Assembly (NCBI GenBank): GCA_025024175.1
Contig: QCXZ01000064.1
Coordinates: 13,764,001-13,828,000, forward strand
Source: Rhyzopertha dominica
Taxonomy: Eukaryota; Arthropoda; Insecta; Coleoptera; Bostrichidae
DNA: 64,000 nt
Reading direction: 5' to 3'
Of this stretch, positions 1 to 12,218 are shown piece after piece. Both the position numbers and the translations under genes were made by a program. The first letter of the stretch is position 1; the number at the start of each line of letters is the position of its first letter. Below the pieces are notes generated by a model. The model ran no database searches, was not told where the DNA came from, and saw only the letters and a list, made by a program, of their open reading frames with translations.

Positions 1-68
1 CGTTTTCTTTTAGAGAGAGAGGAACAGAGGTTATTGAAACTCGTACAACTGCTGTAACTAATAATACA

Positions 69-74
69 TTTATT
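69..74 (-). terminator. AATAAA polyadenylation signal of the LTR
   Basis: The complement of plus TTTATT reads AATAAA, about 350 bp downstream of the TATA box on the - strand. This is the expected spacing for the R-region end of an LTR. Confidence 0.45.
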
Positions 75-143
75 GTCTCATAAATATAACAACGTGTGTA
101 ATGTAATATATCAAATAGCGGTGTCTTGGGTCTCTGGTCTGGG

Positions 144-389
144 GCATCGATCTCCGGGAAGCTGAGGAGCTCGATGATGCGGACGGTCCTGGAAAGCCGA
201 GGGACCTGGGGACGGTTCTGAACCACGGAAAGCCGAGGGGTTCAGCGGAGGGACCACGGAAAGCCGAGTGGTCTTTGGCGGAGTAGAGTCCCGGAAAGCC
301 GAGGGACTCTGGAGGAGGACGAGGCCGCGGAAAGCCGAGCAGTCGGGGTAGGTACCTCTTGAATTGCTGTGGGGAAGCCGACACAGCAA
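144..389 (-). repeat. Array of seven hairpins with a constant 10-nt loop
   Basis: On the plus strand the loop GGAAAGCCGA (variants GGGAAGCCGA and GGGAAGCTGA) occurs seven times at 156, 191, 227, 258, 293, 329 and 372. Each copy is flanked by complementary arms whose sequence differs from hairpin to hairpin: CTCC/GGAG plus an outer GCATCGA/TCGATG pairing, GGTCC/GGACC, CTGAACC/GGTTCAG, GACCAC/GTGGTC, AGAGTCCC/GGGACTCT, a weaker imperfect stem at 323-344, and TTGCTGTG/CACAGCAA. On the transcribed strand the loop reads TCGGCTTTCC. Spacing between loops is 31-43 bp. Simple tandem duplication would have kept the stems alike. Confidence 0.85.
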
Positions 390-418
390 ACACTAGTTTC
401 TCTTCGGATGGGCTCTAG

Positions 419-426
419 CTTTTATA
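419..426 (-). promoter_or_regulatory. TATA box of the LTR promoter
   Basis: The - strand reads TATAAAAG, preceded by a GC-rich stretch. A transcript starting about 25-30 bp downstream would begin just before the hairpin array, placing all seven hairpins in its 5' leader or R region. Confidence 0.5.
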
Positions 427-543
427 CGGTGCAGGACGGCCAAAGTTCAGAGCGCCTCTCGCCTTCTCAAGCAATGCGAGTGGTGGAACCCTCGCGCATT
501 CGGACGGAGCCGGTCAGCTTCGTTACAATATGGCGGCGTGACA

Positions 544-1020
544 GTTGCAAATTAAAACTACAGGTCATATTTTGTCACTTTGACAATTCTTCTAGTACAC
601 TTTTAATATATACTACAACAGTATTGTGTGTGCAAAAGTTTTTCTCACAATACTGGACCTTAAAAGTAATTTGGCACCCTGAAGGAGAATGAGTCCTATA
701 TGATATTAATAATAAATGCTATTATATGTTTAACTTTTGTGTTACAACAAAAGATTAAAATTTGATTCAAGTTATAGAAAAATTGCAAGACTTTAGTAAT
801 GCGTTACGTCTCTAACTCACCAGGCTGTTTTTGCCGATGCTATGCACTGCACTGCACTGATGATCAGTTAGAAGATCTTGCAGGTCAACCATGAACCTCT
901 GTGCTAGCGGCTTGAAACAAGTACATGATTCAATGACTGTATGCGAACTAATGTTATCTTTTTCCTCTTGGAAAAGCCAATGTGGCACATCATCTGTGCA
1001 TTGTACAGGATAATCTAGTT
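544..1020. other. Unannotated AT-rich DNA
   Basis: No coding frame with recognisable similarity, no repeat with a partner elsewhere in the window, and no convincing regulatory site were seen. Confidence 0.5.
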
Positions 1021-1443
1021 ATCGTGCTCACCCAATTGACGGCTTTATTTGTGATCTTAGAGAAAAATGCTTCAAATAAAAGTTGTAGTACCCAAGGAGT
1101 ACTCGATAACGCAATATAACACATTTATGCAGCGTTGCCAGATTTCGAGTACCGAAACAAACTTGCATTTTTTTTAAATAGAACCACCTACTTTTTATGC
1201 CTGATATGGAGTATATATCAAAATTTGAGAAAAAAATTATTAAGATACATGTGCTCTAAAATTAACGGTTTCGGAGATACGCATGGGTTGGCCCAGTTAT
1301 CGTGCTCACCCAATTGACGGTTTTATTTGTGACCTTAGAGAAAAATGTTTCAAATACAAGTTGTAGCAGCCAAGGAGTACTCTATAACGCAATATAGGAA
1401 ATTTACACAGGGTTGCCAGATTTCGAGTACTGAACCAAACTAA
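1021..1443 (+). repeat. Two tandem copies of a ~145-bp repeat, period ~278 bp
   Basis: 1021-1165 and 1299-1443 align closely, both starting ATCGTGCTCACCCAATTGAC and ending in TTGCCAGATTTCGAGTAC. The 130-bp spacer ends GGTTTCGGAGATACGCATGG. Similar words (a gag/gatac word followed by a short AT run and CACCC or ACACCC) occur at the ends of the foldback repeat at 40088-41180, so the two may belong to one family. Confidence 0.65.
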
Positions 1444-3066
1444 AACGAATAATTTGTTTAATATTCAGTGATAAATTTGGTGACAATGCAGCTGCGCAAC
1501 CTGCACGCATGACTTTAAAGAATAGATAGCTGTTTTCATATTCTGATTTCTTACCAAATTAATTACTGTTGTTTCCCCACAGTTTGTATTTTTCTTATCA
1601 TTTGTATTAGGCACTGGCGATGGCCATTTAAGACCGAAAGATAACAGATTTACTAATATAAGTACCTAAAACAGCTTTGGTTTATTGGTTATATTTTCTA
1701 ATAGTACTAAGGTGTTATTGATGTAAACTGTTGAAAATGTTTTTCTGCATCCTTTATTTCTAGAATTGTTGCAGCTGCGTATTTGGCTTATGTGGCCTAA
1801 AAAGTACTAAACTAAACTAAATGATTTTTCCAACATTCTCTATATCGTTCATTTCGTCTTATACTGTCTCCTACTATTGATCATCTCAAAGCTTTTATAC
1901 CATACATACTGGGCAATTAGATGCTTGTTGACAGTACTTGTTTTGTTTTTACTTCTAAACAGTGCTTAATTCTTAAATACAAGCATTATATGAAGATGTT
2001 ACAGGGCATACGCAGTATACAGCTATATATCCCTCGTGACTTCTACCCATGGCTCTCTTGCAGCTAAGTTTAAAGGCGACTGAATAATACAAATTCAAAA
2101 ATACAATAATATATTCATTTGCTCGCAGTTTAGCCACCAGTCGGAAAACACGAGCGCACGCAAAAGATCGAATGAGTGTCACGGAACACTGTGGTTAGGC
2201 ATTTTATTACACAGTCTCACAACCAGCTACTGGCGAAAAACTGTTTATTAAACGTGTATAACATCGCCACGTCAACTTTATGGCGTACAGTATACTTCAT
2301 ACAACGGTCACGATTTCGTTTTACGGACGAGCAATATCCAAGCTCTGTGTTGCACACACATAAATGCTTTCCCAGTTGCCCATGCGACTGAATAGATGAG
2401 GCATAATGCCTAGTTAAATATTGAAGGTACCGAGCAGTGCTTTCTTCGTACTGCCTAGATCTGACTGTTCAGGAAAACAGAAGATTGCTTATTTCATTTG
2501 AAGAGGGCCGTCCTACAACAATCTCATTTTGATGAAATATGTAGAGTTGGTATTGAGTGCTACTGTGCTCTATATGCATTGTTGCAACTGATCACTTTTC
2601 GACATTTTCACATTTTAATCTCCCTAATCTGAATTTTGCGTCTCACTATGTACGGTATAGTTGCTTTAAGTATTTTATTGATTAAGATTTTGTTTACGAT
2701 TTACCCAATTTAGACTGGGAACATATTTATACTTAATGACAAAGCCCAGTTTGTATGGTTCACGGACAATTCAAAAATTGTCGATGAAAGACCGACAAAA
2801 TATTTTCGTTAAATTTAAAAGAAACAAGTGTTCGGAAAGTGTTATGTTTGTTTAAAATTTATTGATGGAAACGGTTGTGTGCGGATGTGCGAAATCACAT
2901 TTGGTCCCTTTAAAATGATGACATAAAACAAGGTTCAGAACGATGATTTAAGTCAGCTTTATTGCAACAATGTGCTTGGCCAGGTACTAAACGCTTGGCA
3001 TTTAAAATTATTTACTGTAAATGCCTGAAATGCAAATGCATTTTTTTACATCAGGTGTATTTTCTG
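1444..3066. other. Unannotated AT-rich DNA
   Basis: Only short random open frames were seen. Nothing was recognised on either strand. Confidence 0.5.
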
Positions 3067-3068
3067 AG

Positions 3069-3088
3069 ATATATATATATATATATAT
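3069..3088. repeat. (AT)n microsatellite
   Basis: About ten AT dinucleotides directly before the GGCATCC motif array. The equivalent tract in copy B starts right after the gap. Confidence 0.9.
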
Positions 3089-3094
3089 TTCGCG

Positions 3095-3180
3095 CACAAG
3101 TTGGCATCCTCCCATGTTAAAATCGCGGTAAAGTTGGCGTCCGTGGTAAGGTGGCATCCGATATACGGATGCCAACTTGA
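3095..3180. repeat. TTGGCATCC motif array next to the (AT)n tract
   Basis: The word TTGGCATCC or a close variant occurs three times at about 25-30-bp spacing (AGTTGGCATCC, AGTTGGCGTCC, GGTGGCATCC), followed by its inverse GGATGCCAACTT. The same arrangement appears in opposite orientation at 11985-12255, also next to an (AT)n tract. Confidence 0.6.
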
Positions 3181-4849
3181 CTCACATGAAATATTTTAAG
3201 GGCGGCTACTATGGGATGTTCTCCATCCAATGAAGCGAAATTTAGCCGGACGTTATTTTGCACCAACGCCGACTCTTTGTATATTGCCTAGTTCAGCGCA
3301 GTCTTCTGTAGTTGGCGCGACCATCGCATTTGGTATATACATGAGCGGTCGAGGTTGCACTCATAATGGCATCCAGGAAAACTGGCAATTATGCGTACTT
3401 GCTGGGTACGTTGTATTTTGGAACGTTAGCGAGATTTGTGCTCTTTTATGGGCCGCGTTAAGCATTTTTGAATAAATATGAATTGAAAATGTCTAAGAAG
3501 TACTAAAAAGAATAAGCAGGCCTTTGTCGTACCACACGTTTATAGTGTTTTCGGTGCTATGTCTTTTTTATGATGCAATTTTCAAAATGCCTTTTACTAC
3601 AGTTTATTTTAAAAATAGGCACTTAATTTATCACGAAACGAGGCTGAAACAGTAATGCATAAAGGTATCTGCCTAAAATAGGATAGGAGTTCATAAAAAA
3701 GCGCAAAGCATACGCGGCTAGGTAGAACAACTGCATAAGCGTGTTTAAAACAAAAGCTGCCAAAAACAAAGATATTCATATTATCAGTAGATGTTTTGAG
3801 AGGGCATATGAATTCTCTTGCACCTTTCATTTTCCACAGCGAAATTATTCAGTAAATACATTATTATATAGAAGAAAGCTTAAAAAATTATGAAATGATT
3901 TAGACAAGATCTCAGTATTTTAAGCATTTCCAGAAAAGGCAATCATATCGAATACACTTATTCATCTCGCGTAATAATTTTATTTTTATAATTAAAGTAT
4001 CGAAACATTCACTTAAATTCCATACATTTTTTAATATAAAATTATTTAAAATAAAACGAAAAAATTGCTATTTAAGGACAATTAAAGCGAATTGAACGCC
4101 ATTTTTACATTACATCATACTCACGTATTACATTAAAATACTTGTTAGTTTGATACTGTAGTATAGTAGTACTGAAATGAGAAAACTGTGCATTCGAATT
4201 ATTTGTTGGTAAACAGCGTAACTACAGTACATAAATCATTATTGTGAAATTACTACTGTATGTAATAATAAATAGCCGACCAACAATAACTTAGTAAAAT
4301 GATTATAATCAGAGCTTCTGTGGGCTTAATAGGTATTCGCTAAGTCATCGTTAGTCAGTAATCGGATATTTCCAAGTAGTTAAACTGAAAGCAAACTACA
4401 TGTAAAACCTTCAGCTTGTTTCTAATCTAAGTAGTTCTAATGTCTTAACGAGTGCACCGTCTAAAGCTTTTCGTTTAGCGCAAAATTAAACGCGGTCAGT
4501 GCTTACAGTAATTTCCTAATGATTCTGTTCTGCATACAGTGAGTATTTCATAACGCTGGTTTAGAAGTTATTTTTCAGTTTTATGCAACAAAAGCACGTA
4601 AAAATAGTTCTTTGGCGTCTGTGTTGGAAACGCAAAGAGAGCAATTTCACGTTTGTCCAAATACAAGTGCTAGTAATGAATGAGGTACTGGCGATTGTAG
4701 GAACATTTAAATTTTAGGGCAAATTTCTTCCGACGTTAGGACGGAAAGTATTACAGGGGGTTGTAGTGCAGGTATCTCGAGATTAATTAGGTAGCTTGAA
4801 AACTGATTGAAGCCGATTGAATGTATGTGCTTTGCCTCATTTTATTTAT

Positions 4850-5115
4850 CAGATAACTGTGACGATCGCTTCGACCTCAAACGATCATTATCAAAAAGAT
4901 AACAACATTATACAAAACTGAAATGTGCAGAATTTTGTTTACGTCCCCTATTTTAACAGGGGTTGTAAAGTAGCGTTGTAAAATTCTCTGGCCTGCATTT
5001 TGAGGGCCGACTTCCTAGTTTCGGCAAGATCAAAGGTGTGGTGGACGTGGGAATTTTTATTTCCTTATTTGCCAAATGTTTTTTCTGATGCTGACTGCTG
5101 TTGTGACCTGTTGTG
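4850..5115 (-). pseudogene. Penelope-like element tail remnant (copy A)
   Basis: The - strand contains degenerate frames such as NSHVHHTFDLAETRKSAL. Related sequence occurs at 8125-8380 (the duplicate), inverted at 9900-10165, and beside a recognisable GIY-YIG C-terminus at 42830-43075 (NSHIQYGFD). The assignment to the 3' part of a Penelope-like element rests on that last copy. Stops and frameshifts are frequent, so it is dead. Confidence 0.4.
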
Positions 5116-6239
5116 CTTTTATTTTAATAGCTCAACTTGAATTGTCCTATGTATACAATATCGCATTGCATGCATTTTAGTTGGACGCAAACACTAACAC
5201 CTTTAAATAAATTTGCTGCGGCGAAAATATGTTATTTATCATTTATATTAGCATTGTACGGCATTCTTTGTAATCTAACCGCTAGTGGGGTAAATTGGTA
5301 TCTCTCTTCAAAGAGACTTTACTTAAACTAAATGTTATCTAATCCTTTGGGTTTAATAAGCAGTGTAAGTTTCCATTGGTTTTTTCAGGCAGGCTATATG
5401 CATATTACAGTGGTAAACAATAACTTGTGATAAGCAAAAATGGACCATACAGCGAGCAACAAACATTTGAATCGATTTGGAAATCAGAAAAGTGGAAACA
5501 CACGTCAGCCAAACCCGGGTGAAATTAAATTAATCGACACATAAATTACATAAAAACTGCTTAACATATTTTTTATGAGATAACTAAACGACATCTACAA
5601 CGATTGTTTAAAATTGGTTTAAATGGTGTTTGGTCATCAAATACAAAATAGAATTAAATCAACTCAGTTGAATCCCAGTGCGAATTTAAATTCAATAAAT
5701 CGGTTAAGTCTATCTTACGAATTGCACATTTACACAGGCAAAACAAAAATAATTAAATAAAGGTCTAAAATGTAACTCAACTTTACCAGTGTCTAAAAAA
5801 GAATTTGACATTTAGGTATAGAATACAGAATTAGCGTTAGGCCAGCGTCAATTGAAGATATGAAAGACGAAAAGTACGCGGATGCAGATACGATATCAAA
5901 TGAATACAAAGTTGCTTTTCATATAAAGGATCAAATGTAGAAATCGAAAAAAAGCATAAAACAAATATGTACAGATATTCACTAACTATTTATTAAAAAC
6001 AGATTAATACGAACTAAACTAAATGATTTATTGAATACCAAAAAGATTTCTAAGTTTGATTCAGATCTTACAGGCTAGATCCAAAAAATGTTACTTAGCA
6101 TTTTAAAATCTTTGAAATTTGATATTTAACGAAGAAAAGTACAAATTAAGAATAATAACCGTGTGTTAGAATTCTATATGGTCTCCCAAAGACTCAACTC
6201 CCTTAGACCGCGTCTGTCTTTTTTACATTAATGATCCAT

Positions 6240-6339
6240 NNNNNNNNNNNNNNNNNNNNNNNNNNNNNNNNNNNNNNNNNNNNNNNNNNNNNNNNNNNNN
6301 NNNNNNNNNNNNNNNNNNNNNNNNNNNNNNNNNNNNNNN
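6240..6339. other. Assembly gap of exactly 100 N
   Basis: One hundred consecutive N, the conventional size for a scaffold gap of unknown length. It separates the two copies of the 3.17-kb repeat. Confidence 0.98.
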
Positions 6340-9300
6340 ATAATATATATATATATATATATATATATCGCGCACAAGTTGGCATCCTCCCATGTTAAAA
6401 TCGCGGTAAAGTTGGCGTCCCGTGGTAAGGTGGCATCCGATATACGGATGCCAACTTGACTCACATGAAATATTTTAAGGGCGGCTACTATGGGATGTTC
6501 TCCATCCAATGAAGCGAAATTTAGCCGGACGTTATTTTGCAGCCAACGCCGACTCTTTGTATATTGCCTAGTTCAGCGCAGTCTTCTGTAGTTGGCGCGA
6601 CCATCGCATTTGGTATATACATGAGCGGTCGAGGTTGCACTCATAATGGCATCCAGGAAAACTGGCAATTATGCGTACTTGCTGGGTACGTTGTATTTTG
6701 GAACGTTAGCGAGATTTGTGCTCTTTTATGGCCGCGTTAAAGCATTTTTGAATAAATATGAATTGAAAATGTCTAAGAAGTACTAAAAAGAATAAGCAGG
6801 CCTTTGTCGTACCACACGTTTATAGTGTTTTTCGGTGCTATGTCTTTTTATGATGCAATTTTCAAAATGCCTTTTACTACAGTTTATTTTAAAAATAGGC
6901 ACTTAATTTATCACGAAACGAGGCTGAAACAGTAATGCATAAAGGTATCTGCCTAAAATAGGATAGGATTCATAAAAAAAGCGCAAAGCATACGCGCTAG
7001 GTAGAACAACTGCATAAGCGTGTTTAAAAAACAAAAGCTGCCAAAAACAAAGATATTCATATTATCAGTAGATGTTTTGAGAGGGCATATGAATTCTCTT
7101 GCACCTTTCATTTTCCACAGCGAAATTATTCAGTAAATACATTATTATATAGAAGAAAGCTTAAAAATTATGAAATGATTTAGACAAGATCTCAGTATTT
7201 TAAGCATTTCCCAGAAAAGGCAATCATATCGAATACACTTATTCATCTCGCGTAATAATTTTATTTTTATAATTAAAGTATCGAAACATTCACTTAAATT
7301 CCATACATTTTTTAATATAAAATTATTTAAAATAAAACGAAAAAAATTGCTATTTAAGGACAATTAAAGCGAATTGAACGCCATTTTTACATTACATCAT
7401 ACTCACGTATTACATTAAAATACTTGTTAGTTTGATACTGTAGTATAGTAGTACTGAAATGAGAAAACTGTGCATTCGAATTATTTGTTGGTAAACAGCG
7501 TAACTACAGTACATAAATCATTATTGTGAAATTACTACTGTATGTAATAATAAATAGCCGACCAACAATAACTTAGTAAAATGATTATAATCAGAGCTTC
7601 TGTGGGCTTAATAGGTATTCGCTAAGTCATCGTTAGTCAGTAATCGGATATTTCCAAGTAGTTAAACTGAAAGCAAACTACATGTAAAACCTTCAGCTTG
7701 TTTCTAATCTAAGTAGTTCTAATGTCTTAACGAGTGCACCGTCTAAAGCTTTTCGTTTAGCGCAAAATTAAACGCGGTCAGTGCTTACAGTAATTTCCTA
7801 ATGATTCTGTTCTGCATACAGTGAGTATTTCATAACGCTGGTTTAGAAGTTATTTTTCAGTTTTATGCAACAAAAGCACGTAAAAATAGTTCTTTGGCGT
7901 CTGTGTTGGAACGCAAAGAGAGCAATTTCACGTTTGTCCAAATACAAGTGCTAGTAATGAATGAGGTACTGGCGATTGTAGGAACATTTAAATTTTAGGG
8001 CAAATTTCTTCCGACGTTAGGACGGAAAGTATTACAGGGGGTTGTAGTGCAGGTATCTCGAGATTAATTAGGTAGCTTGAAAACTGATTGAAGCCGATTG
8101 AATGTATGTGCTTTGCCTCATTTTATTTATCAGATAACTGTGACGATCGCTTCGACCTCAAACGATCATTATCAAAAAGATAACAACATTATACAAAACT
8201 GAAATGTGCAGAATTTTGTTTACGTCCCCTATTTTACAGGGGTTGTAAAGTAGCGTTGTAAAATTCTCTGGCCTGCATTTTGAGGGCCGACTTCCTAGTT
8301 TCGGCAAGATCAAAGGTGTGGTGGACGTGGGAATTTTTATTTCCTTATTTGCCAAATGTTTTTTCTGATGCTGACTGCTGTTGTGACCTGTTGTGCTTTT
8401 ATTTTAATAGCTCAACTTGATTGTCCTATGTATACAATATCGCATTGCATGCATTTTAGTTGACGCAAACACTAACACCTTTAAAATAATTTGCTGCGGC
8501 GAAAATATGTTATTTATCATTTATATTAGCATTGTACGGCATTCTTTGTAATCTAACCGCTAGTGGGGTAAATTGGTATCTCTCTTCAAAGAGACTTTAC
8601 TTAAACTAAATGTTATCTAATCCTATTGGGTTTAATAAGCAGTGTAAGTTCCATGGTTTTTCAGCAGGCTATATGCATATTAAGTGTAACAATAACTTGT
8701 GATAAGCAAAAATGGACCATACAGCGAGCAACAACCATTTGAATCGATTTGGAAATCAGAAAGTGGAACACACGTCAGCAAAACCCGGGTGAAAATTTAA
8801 AATTAATTGACACATAATTACATAAAAACTGCTTAACATATTTTTTATGAGATAACTAACGACATCTACAACGATGTTTAAATGGTTTAAATGGTAGTTT
8901 GGTCATCAAATACAAAATAGAATTAAAATCAACTCAGTTAATCCCCAGTGCGAATTTAAATTCAATAATCGTTAAGTCTATCTTACGAATGCACATTTTA
9001 CACAGGCAAAACAAAAATAATTAAATAAAGGTCTAAAATGTAACTCAACTTTACCAGTGTCTAAAAAAGAATTTGACATTTAGGTATAGAATACAGAATT
9101 AGCGTTAGGCCAGCGTCAATTGAAGATATGAAAGACGAAAAGTACGCGGATGCAGATACGATATCAAATGAATACAAAGTTGCTTTTCATATAAAGGATC
9201 AAATGTAGAAATCGAAAAAAGCATAAAACAAATATGTACAGATAATTCACTAACTATTTATTAAAAACAGATTAATACCGAACTAAACTAAATGATTTAT

Positions 9301-9504
9301 TGAATACAAAAAGATTTTCTAAGTTTGATTCAGATCTTACAGGCTAGATCCAAAAAAATGTTACTAGCATTTTAAAATCTTTGAAATTTGATATTTAACG
9401 AAGAAAAGTACAAATTAAGAATAATGAACCGGTGTGTTAGAATTCTATATGGTCTCCCAAAGACTCAACTCTTAGACCGGTCGTTTTTTACATTAATGAT
9501 CCAT
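6340..9504. repeat. 3.17-kb direct repeat, copy B (right of assembly gap)
   Basis: Begins in the (AT)n tract immediately after the gap and follows copy A to AATGATCCAT, then continues into unique DNA. It carries the same motif array (6370-6460) and the same Penelope-like tail remnant (8125-8380, - strand). Indels relative to copy A become denser toward the end (8600-9500), as expected for a low-coverage contig end or a second haplotype. Confidence 0.9.
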
Positions 9505-9552
9505 TACGCAAATTTACCAACAACGTTTTAACAGGTTTAATCTAAATTCAGC

Positions 9553-10165
9553 TTGAAGAATTCCATAATAGGTTTCGCGAAAAAGGTAAAAGAATTATCA
9601 GTACCAAATAATGCTATTCTTCTGTCCTCTAATGTGCCTAATATTTTCACTTCTATACCTCTGTGTACTATCAAAAATTTAATGGAAAACTGTCACCTAT
9701 CAAACACAGAAAACATAACTATTGGATATTGTGGAAATTTGCATATATCAAAGTTACTTTACGTTGAATGGGTTCGCCATTGTCTATAATCTTGGTCGAA
9801 ATATTCAAATAAAAGCAAAACAAGTTTTGCTGAAAACTACATCAAAACCTTACGTTGCGAAAGGAAAAGTAAAAAACAAAACCTTTTAGAAATAGAAAAG
9901 GTCAGCGTCAAAAAACACAATTCTCAAATACGTAAATAGAAATTCCCACGTCCAGTACGCCTTTGACCTTGCCGAAACTAGGAAGTCGGCCCTCAAAATC
10001 CAGGGCAGAGGATTTTACAATGCTACTTTACAACCCCTGTAAAATATGCAACATAAGCAAAATTTTGCACATCTGAGTTTAGTATAACGCTGTTATCTCT
10101 TTAATAATGATCAGTTTGAGGTCGAAACGATCTTTAGAATTATCTGATAAATCGAGCGAGACATC
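9553..10165 (+). pseudogene. Penelope-like element remnant: reverse transcriptase motif A plus tail
   Basis: The frame 9553-9789 contains SVPNNAILLSSNVPNIFTSIPL, which matches the palm region of Penelope-like reverse transcriptases, where the family has an aspartate-containing F-D-V-x-x-L-F-T-x-V-P-L motif. Here the catalytic aspartate position reads Asn (SSNVPNIFTSIPL), so the domain is inactive. About 110 bp downstream, 9900-10165 carries the element tail (NSHVQYAFDLAETRKSAL), which is the inverted partner of 8125-8380. The distance is far too short for an intact RT, so the middle is deleted. RT identity is fairly secure; exact limits are not. Confidence 0.6.
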
Positions 10166-11984
10166 TTCTTTCCGAGCTACCTAATTGATTGACCATTTGC
10201 CAACATGAGTACTGTATGAGCTTATACGTTCATTGCGGTCCCTGTCATAAACTGGTTGATAGTCCGAATTTAAATATCTGTTACGGCAAACGGCAGGCAA
10301 GTCGGCAAAACAGACCCACAATTCTATTATAACTGCTTCATTGCATTGTTATAAATTAGGGCTGATGTTATTATTTCGCTATTTATAGGTGCATTTACGT
10401 TTTACTTACAATGACTTGAGGTACAAGTTATATATGATACCCTAGAAATAATAAAATTCGTGATTGGCGTCTAATATATATATTTATTTCTTAATTGCTT
10501 AGTTATTTTTAAAGCAATTTTGCTGCTGTTGGAAGAAAAATTGTATACGTTCTGCTTAACAAACTGTTTCGGCACTCTGCACATAAATCAGCGTCAACGT
10601 TACCTTTTATATTTATATTATATTTATATGCGCCTAAAACATATATGAATTTGAGCTGTTGCTGCTTGTTTAATATTTAATAACTTGGAAGTGGTTTGAG
10701 AAAACAGAACAAATCCAACTATTGTGATGTAGAGAATAAGGATGATGTTTTTCAATTTCTGTTTTGTAATTAATAAGCATCGCTTTCATTCCAATAACCT
10801 AAATGTAATATAATTTTAAGTAATGTGCAATCGAATCACATTTTTATCTTTTATTTTTACGGAAAGATGGCGTGAAAGAACAGGTGATTTAATATAAACC
10901 AACAAAATCAAGAATTTTCAGTTCCAATAGATATGATTTATCTTAAGGTATAGAGAACCAAAAAGTGTAGCTGACTTCTTTAGCGACAAAGAAAGTAGGA
11001 ATTTTATCTATATTGAAACTGAAAAGCAGTAATTAATTAAAAAAAATAGTGCATCTACTACTTGTAAGGAAACTTTATCAGAGCACATTAAAAACTTATA
11101 TTAAATGCTTCTATATCTCGTCTTTCTATGTCATGATCAGTATACATGTTTTAATGTGATAAGGTTCCAAAAAAAAGATGCACACAGGCACTAGTATTTA
11201 TATTTTTATCTGTAGATAGCATGTTGTTTTTTGATACAAGAATAGCATATAAGTCGTTTTATGTACAAAAAAATAAAATGTAATGCAAAAATAATAATTC
11301 TCATATAAGCTATTAGCACCTACCCATCAGATTTGGAACCTCTGTCTTAAGAGTATCAATTTCGTAATATGAAAGTTGCCAAGAACCATTATCCCAGGGT
11401 TTTTTCTGTATAATATTGTTTTAGATAGAAAATGACGATATTCATCCAATCAGTGTACAATTTATTCCTTTTTACATATCCTGCTATTTGATTTTTTTGC
11501 AAATGAAATGATAACGAAATAAATTGTTGAGTAATATTCTGTTTTAGACATAATGAGTTGGTAAACCTAGTTTCAATAGTTTAAAATATATTTTGAGCTT
11601 TATCTTAGTAGATAAAATCTTTCAGACAAAATTTGGGTTAAATAATGCATACATTTTAGCCGGTGGGTTTTTAACCCATCTTAATATTTTAACTTTTAAT
11701 TAAATTGCATTCTTTTTAATTTACTTCAGCGATTGCGTCCCTTTGCGATAGACAAGGCAAATCTAAACTATTTTTATCGAATATCCGTTGGTCATTTCCC
11801 TTCCAGGTGTTTTTAGGATACGCCGTCTTTAAAATGACACTGTCCACGTTTAAACTTAGGCAACAGGTCTCAAAAATTAATACAATATTTGTGTGCAATA
11901 AATAAGCTTCCAAATTAAAATAATTATATGCCACGACTAATGCGAAACTCTAAACTGCTTGGAATATGGTTAGTGCGGGTTTTG
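10166..11984. other. Unannotated AT-rich DNA
   Basis: No recognisable coding frame. Short frames such as 11934-11716 (- strand) show no family signature. Confidence 0.5.
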
Positions 11985-12218
11985 CGCATTACGAAAGTTA
12001 TCCGGCAACATCGCGAAGGATGCCAATTTGTAATATACGGCTGCCAACCTAACCTTTTTTTGTATAATATGTATAGAAGGATGCAACCTTATGCGCTAAC
12101 TGTACCGGACGTCAACAGGACCGTAGTCAGTACAACAAAATACATCGGATATACGGCGTGTATATCAGTGGATGCCAAAGTGCCGGGCGGTAGGGCGGAT
12201 GCCATTTGGTACGCTAAC

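Larger units (their letters stand above)
1..543 (-). mobile_element. LTR of an LTR retrotransposon (solo or edge fragment), - strand
   Basis: Read on the - strand, the segment has LTR order. It opens with TGTCACGCC at 543 (or TGTAACG at 527), has a TATA box (TATAAAAG, plus 419-426), then a GC-rich leader with the hairpin array, then an AATAAA signal (plus 69-74). It is much more GC-rich than its surroundings. The left boundary lies at or beyond the window edge, so I cannot see the second LTR, a target duplication or an internal region. A long open frame on the - strand (393-70) repeats Leu-Gly-Phe-Pro, but this follows from the repeated hairpin loop and is probably not a protein. The LTR assignment is inferred from element order, not from homology. 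Confidence 0.6.
3067..6239. repeat. 3.17-kb direct repeat, copy A (left of assembly gap)
   Basis: From the (AT)n tract onward this matches 6340-9504 over its whole length. Differences are mostly single-base indels, many in homopolymer runs (for example a 1-base shift near 3450 versus 6730). It ends abruptly at the 100-N gap with AATGATCCAT, the same word at which copy B passes into unique sequence. It contains the TTGGCATCC array (3095-3180) and a Penelope-like tail remnant (4850-5115, - strand). The small open frame at 3230-3475 is frameshifted between the copies and is unlikely to be a gene. Confidence 0.9.

Noticed and set aside
70..393. 107-residue - strand frame with repeated Leu-Gly-Phe-Pro
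   Set aside because: The repeat comes from the constant hairpin loop; the conserved property is stem pairing, not the protein sequence between the loops.
3230..3475. 81-residue frame (MKRNLAGRYF...) repeated at 6537-6740
   Set aside because: The two copies differ by frameshifts and belong to the duplicated gap-flanking repeat; no domain is recognisable.
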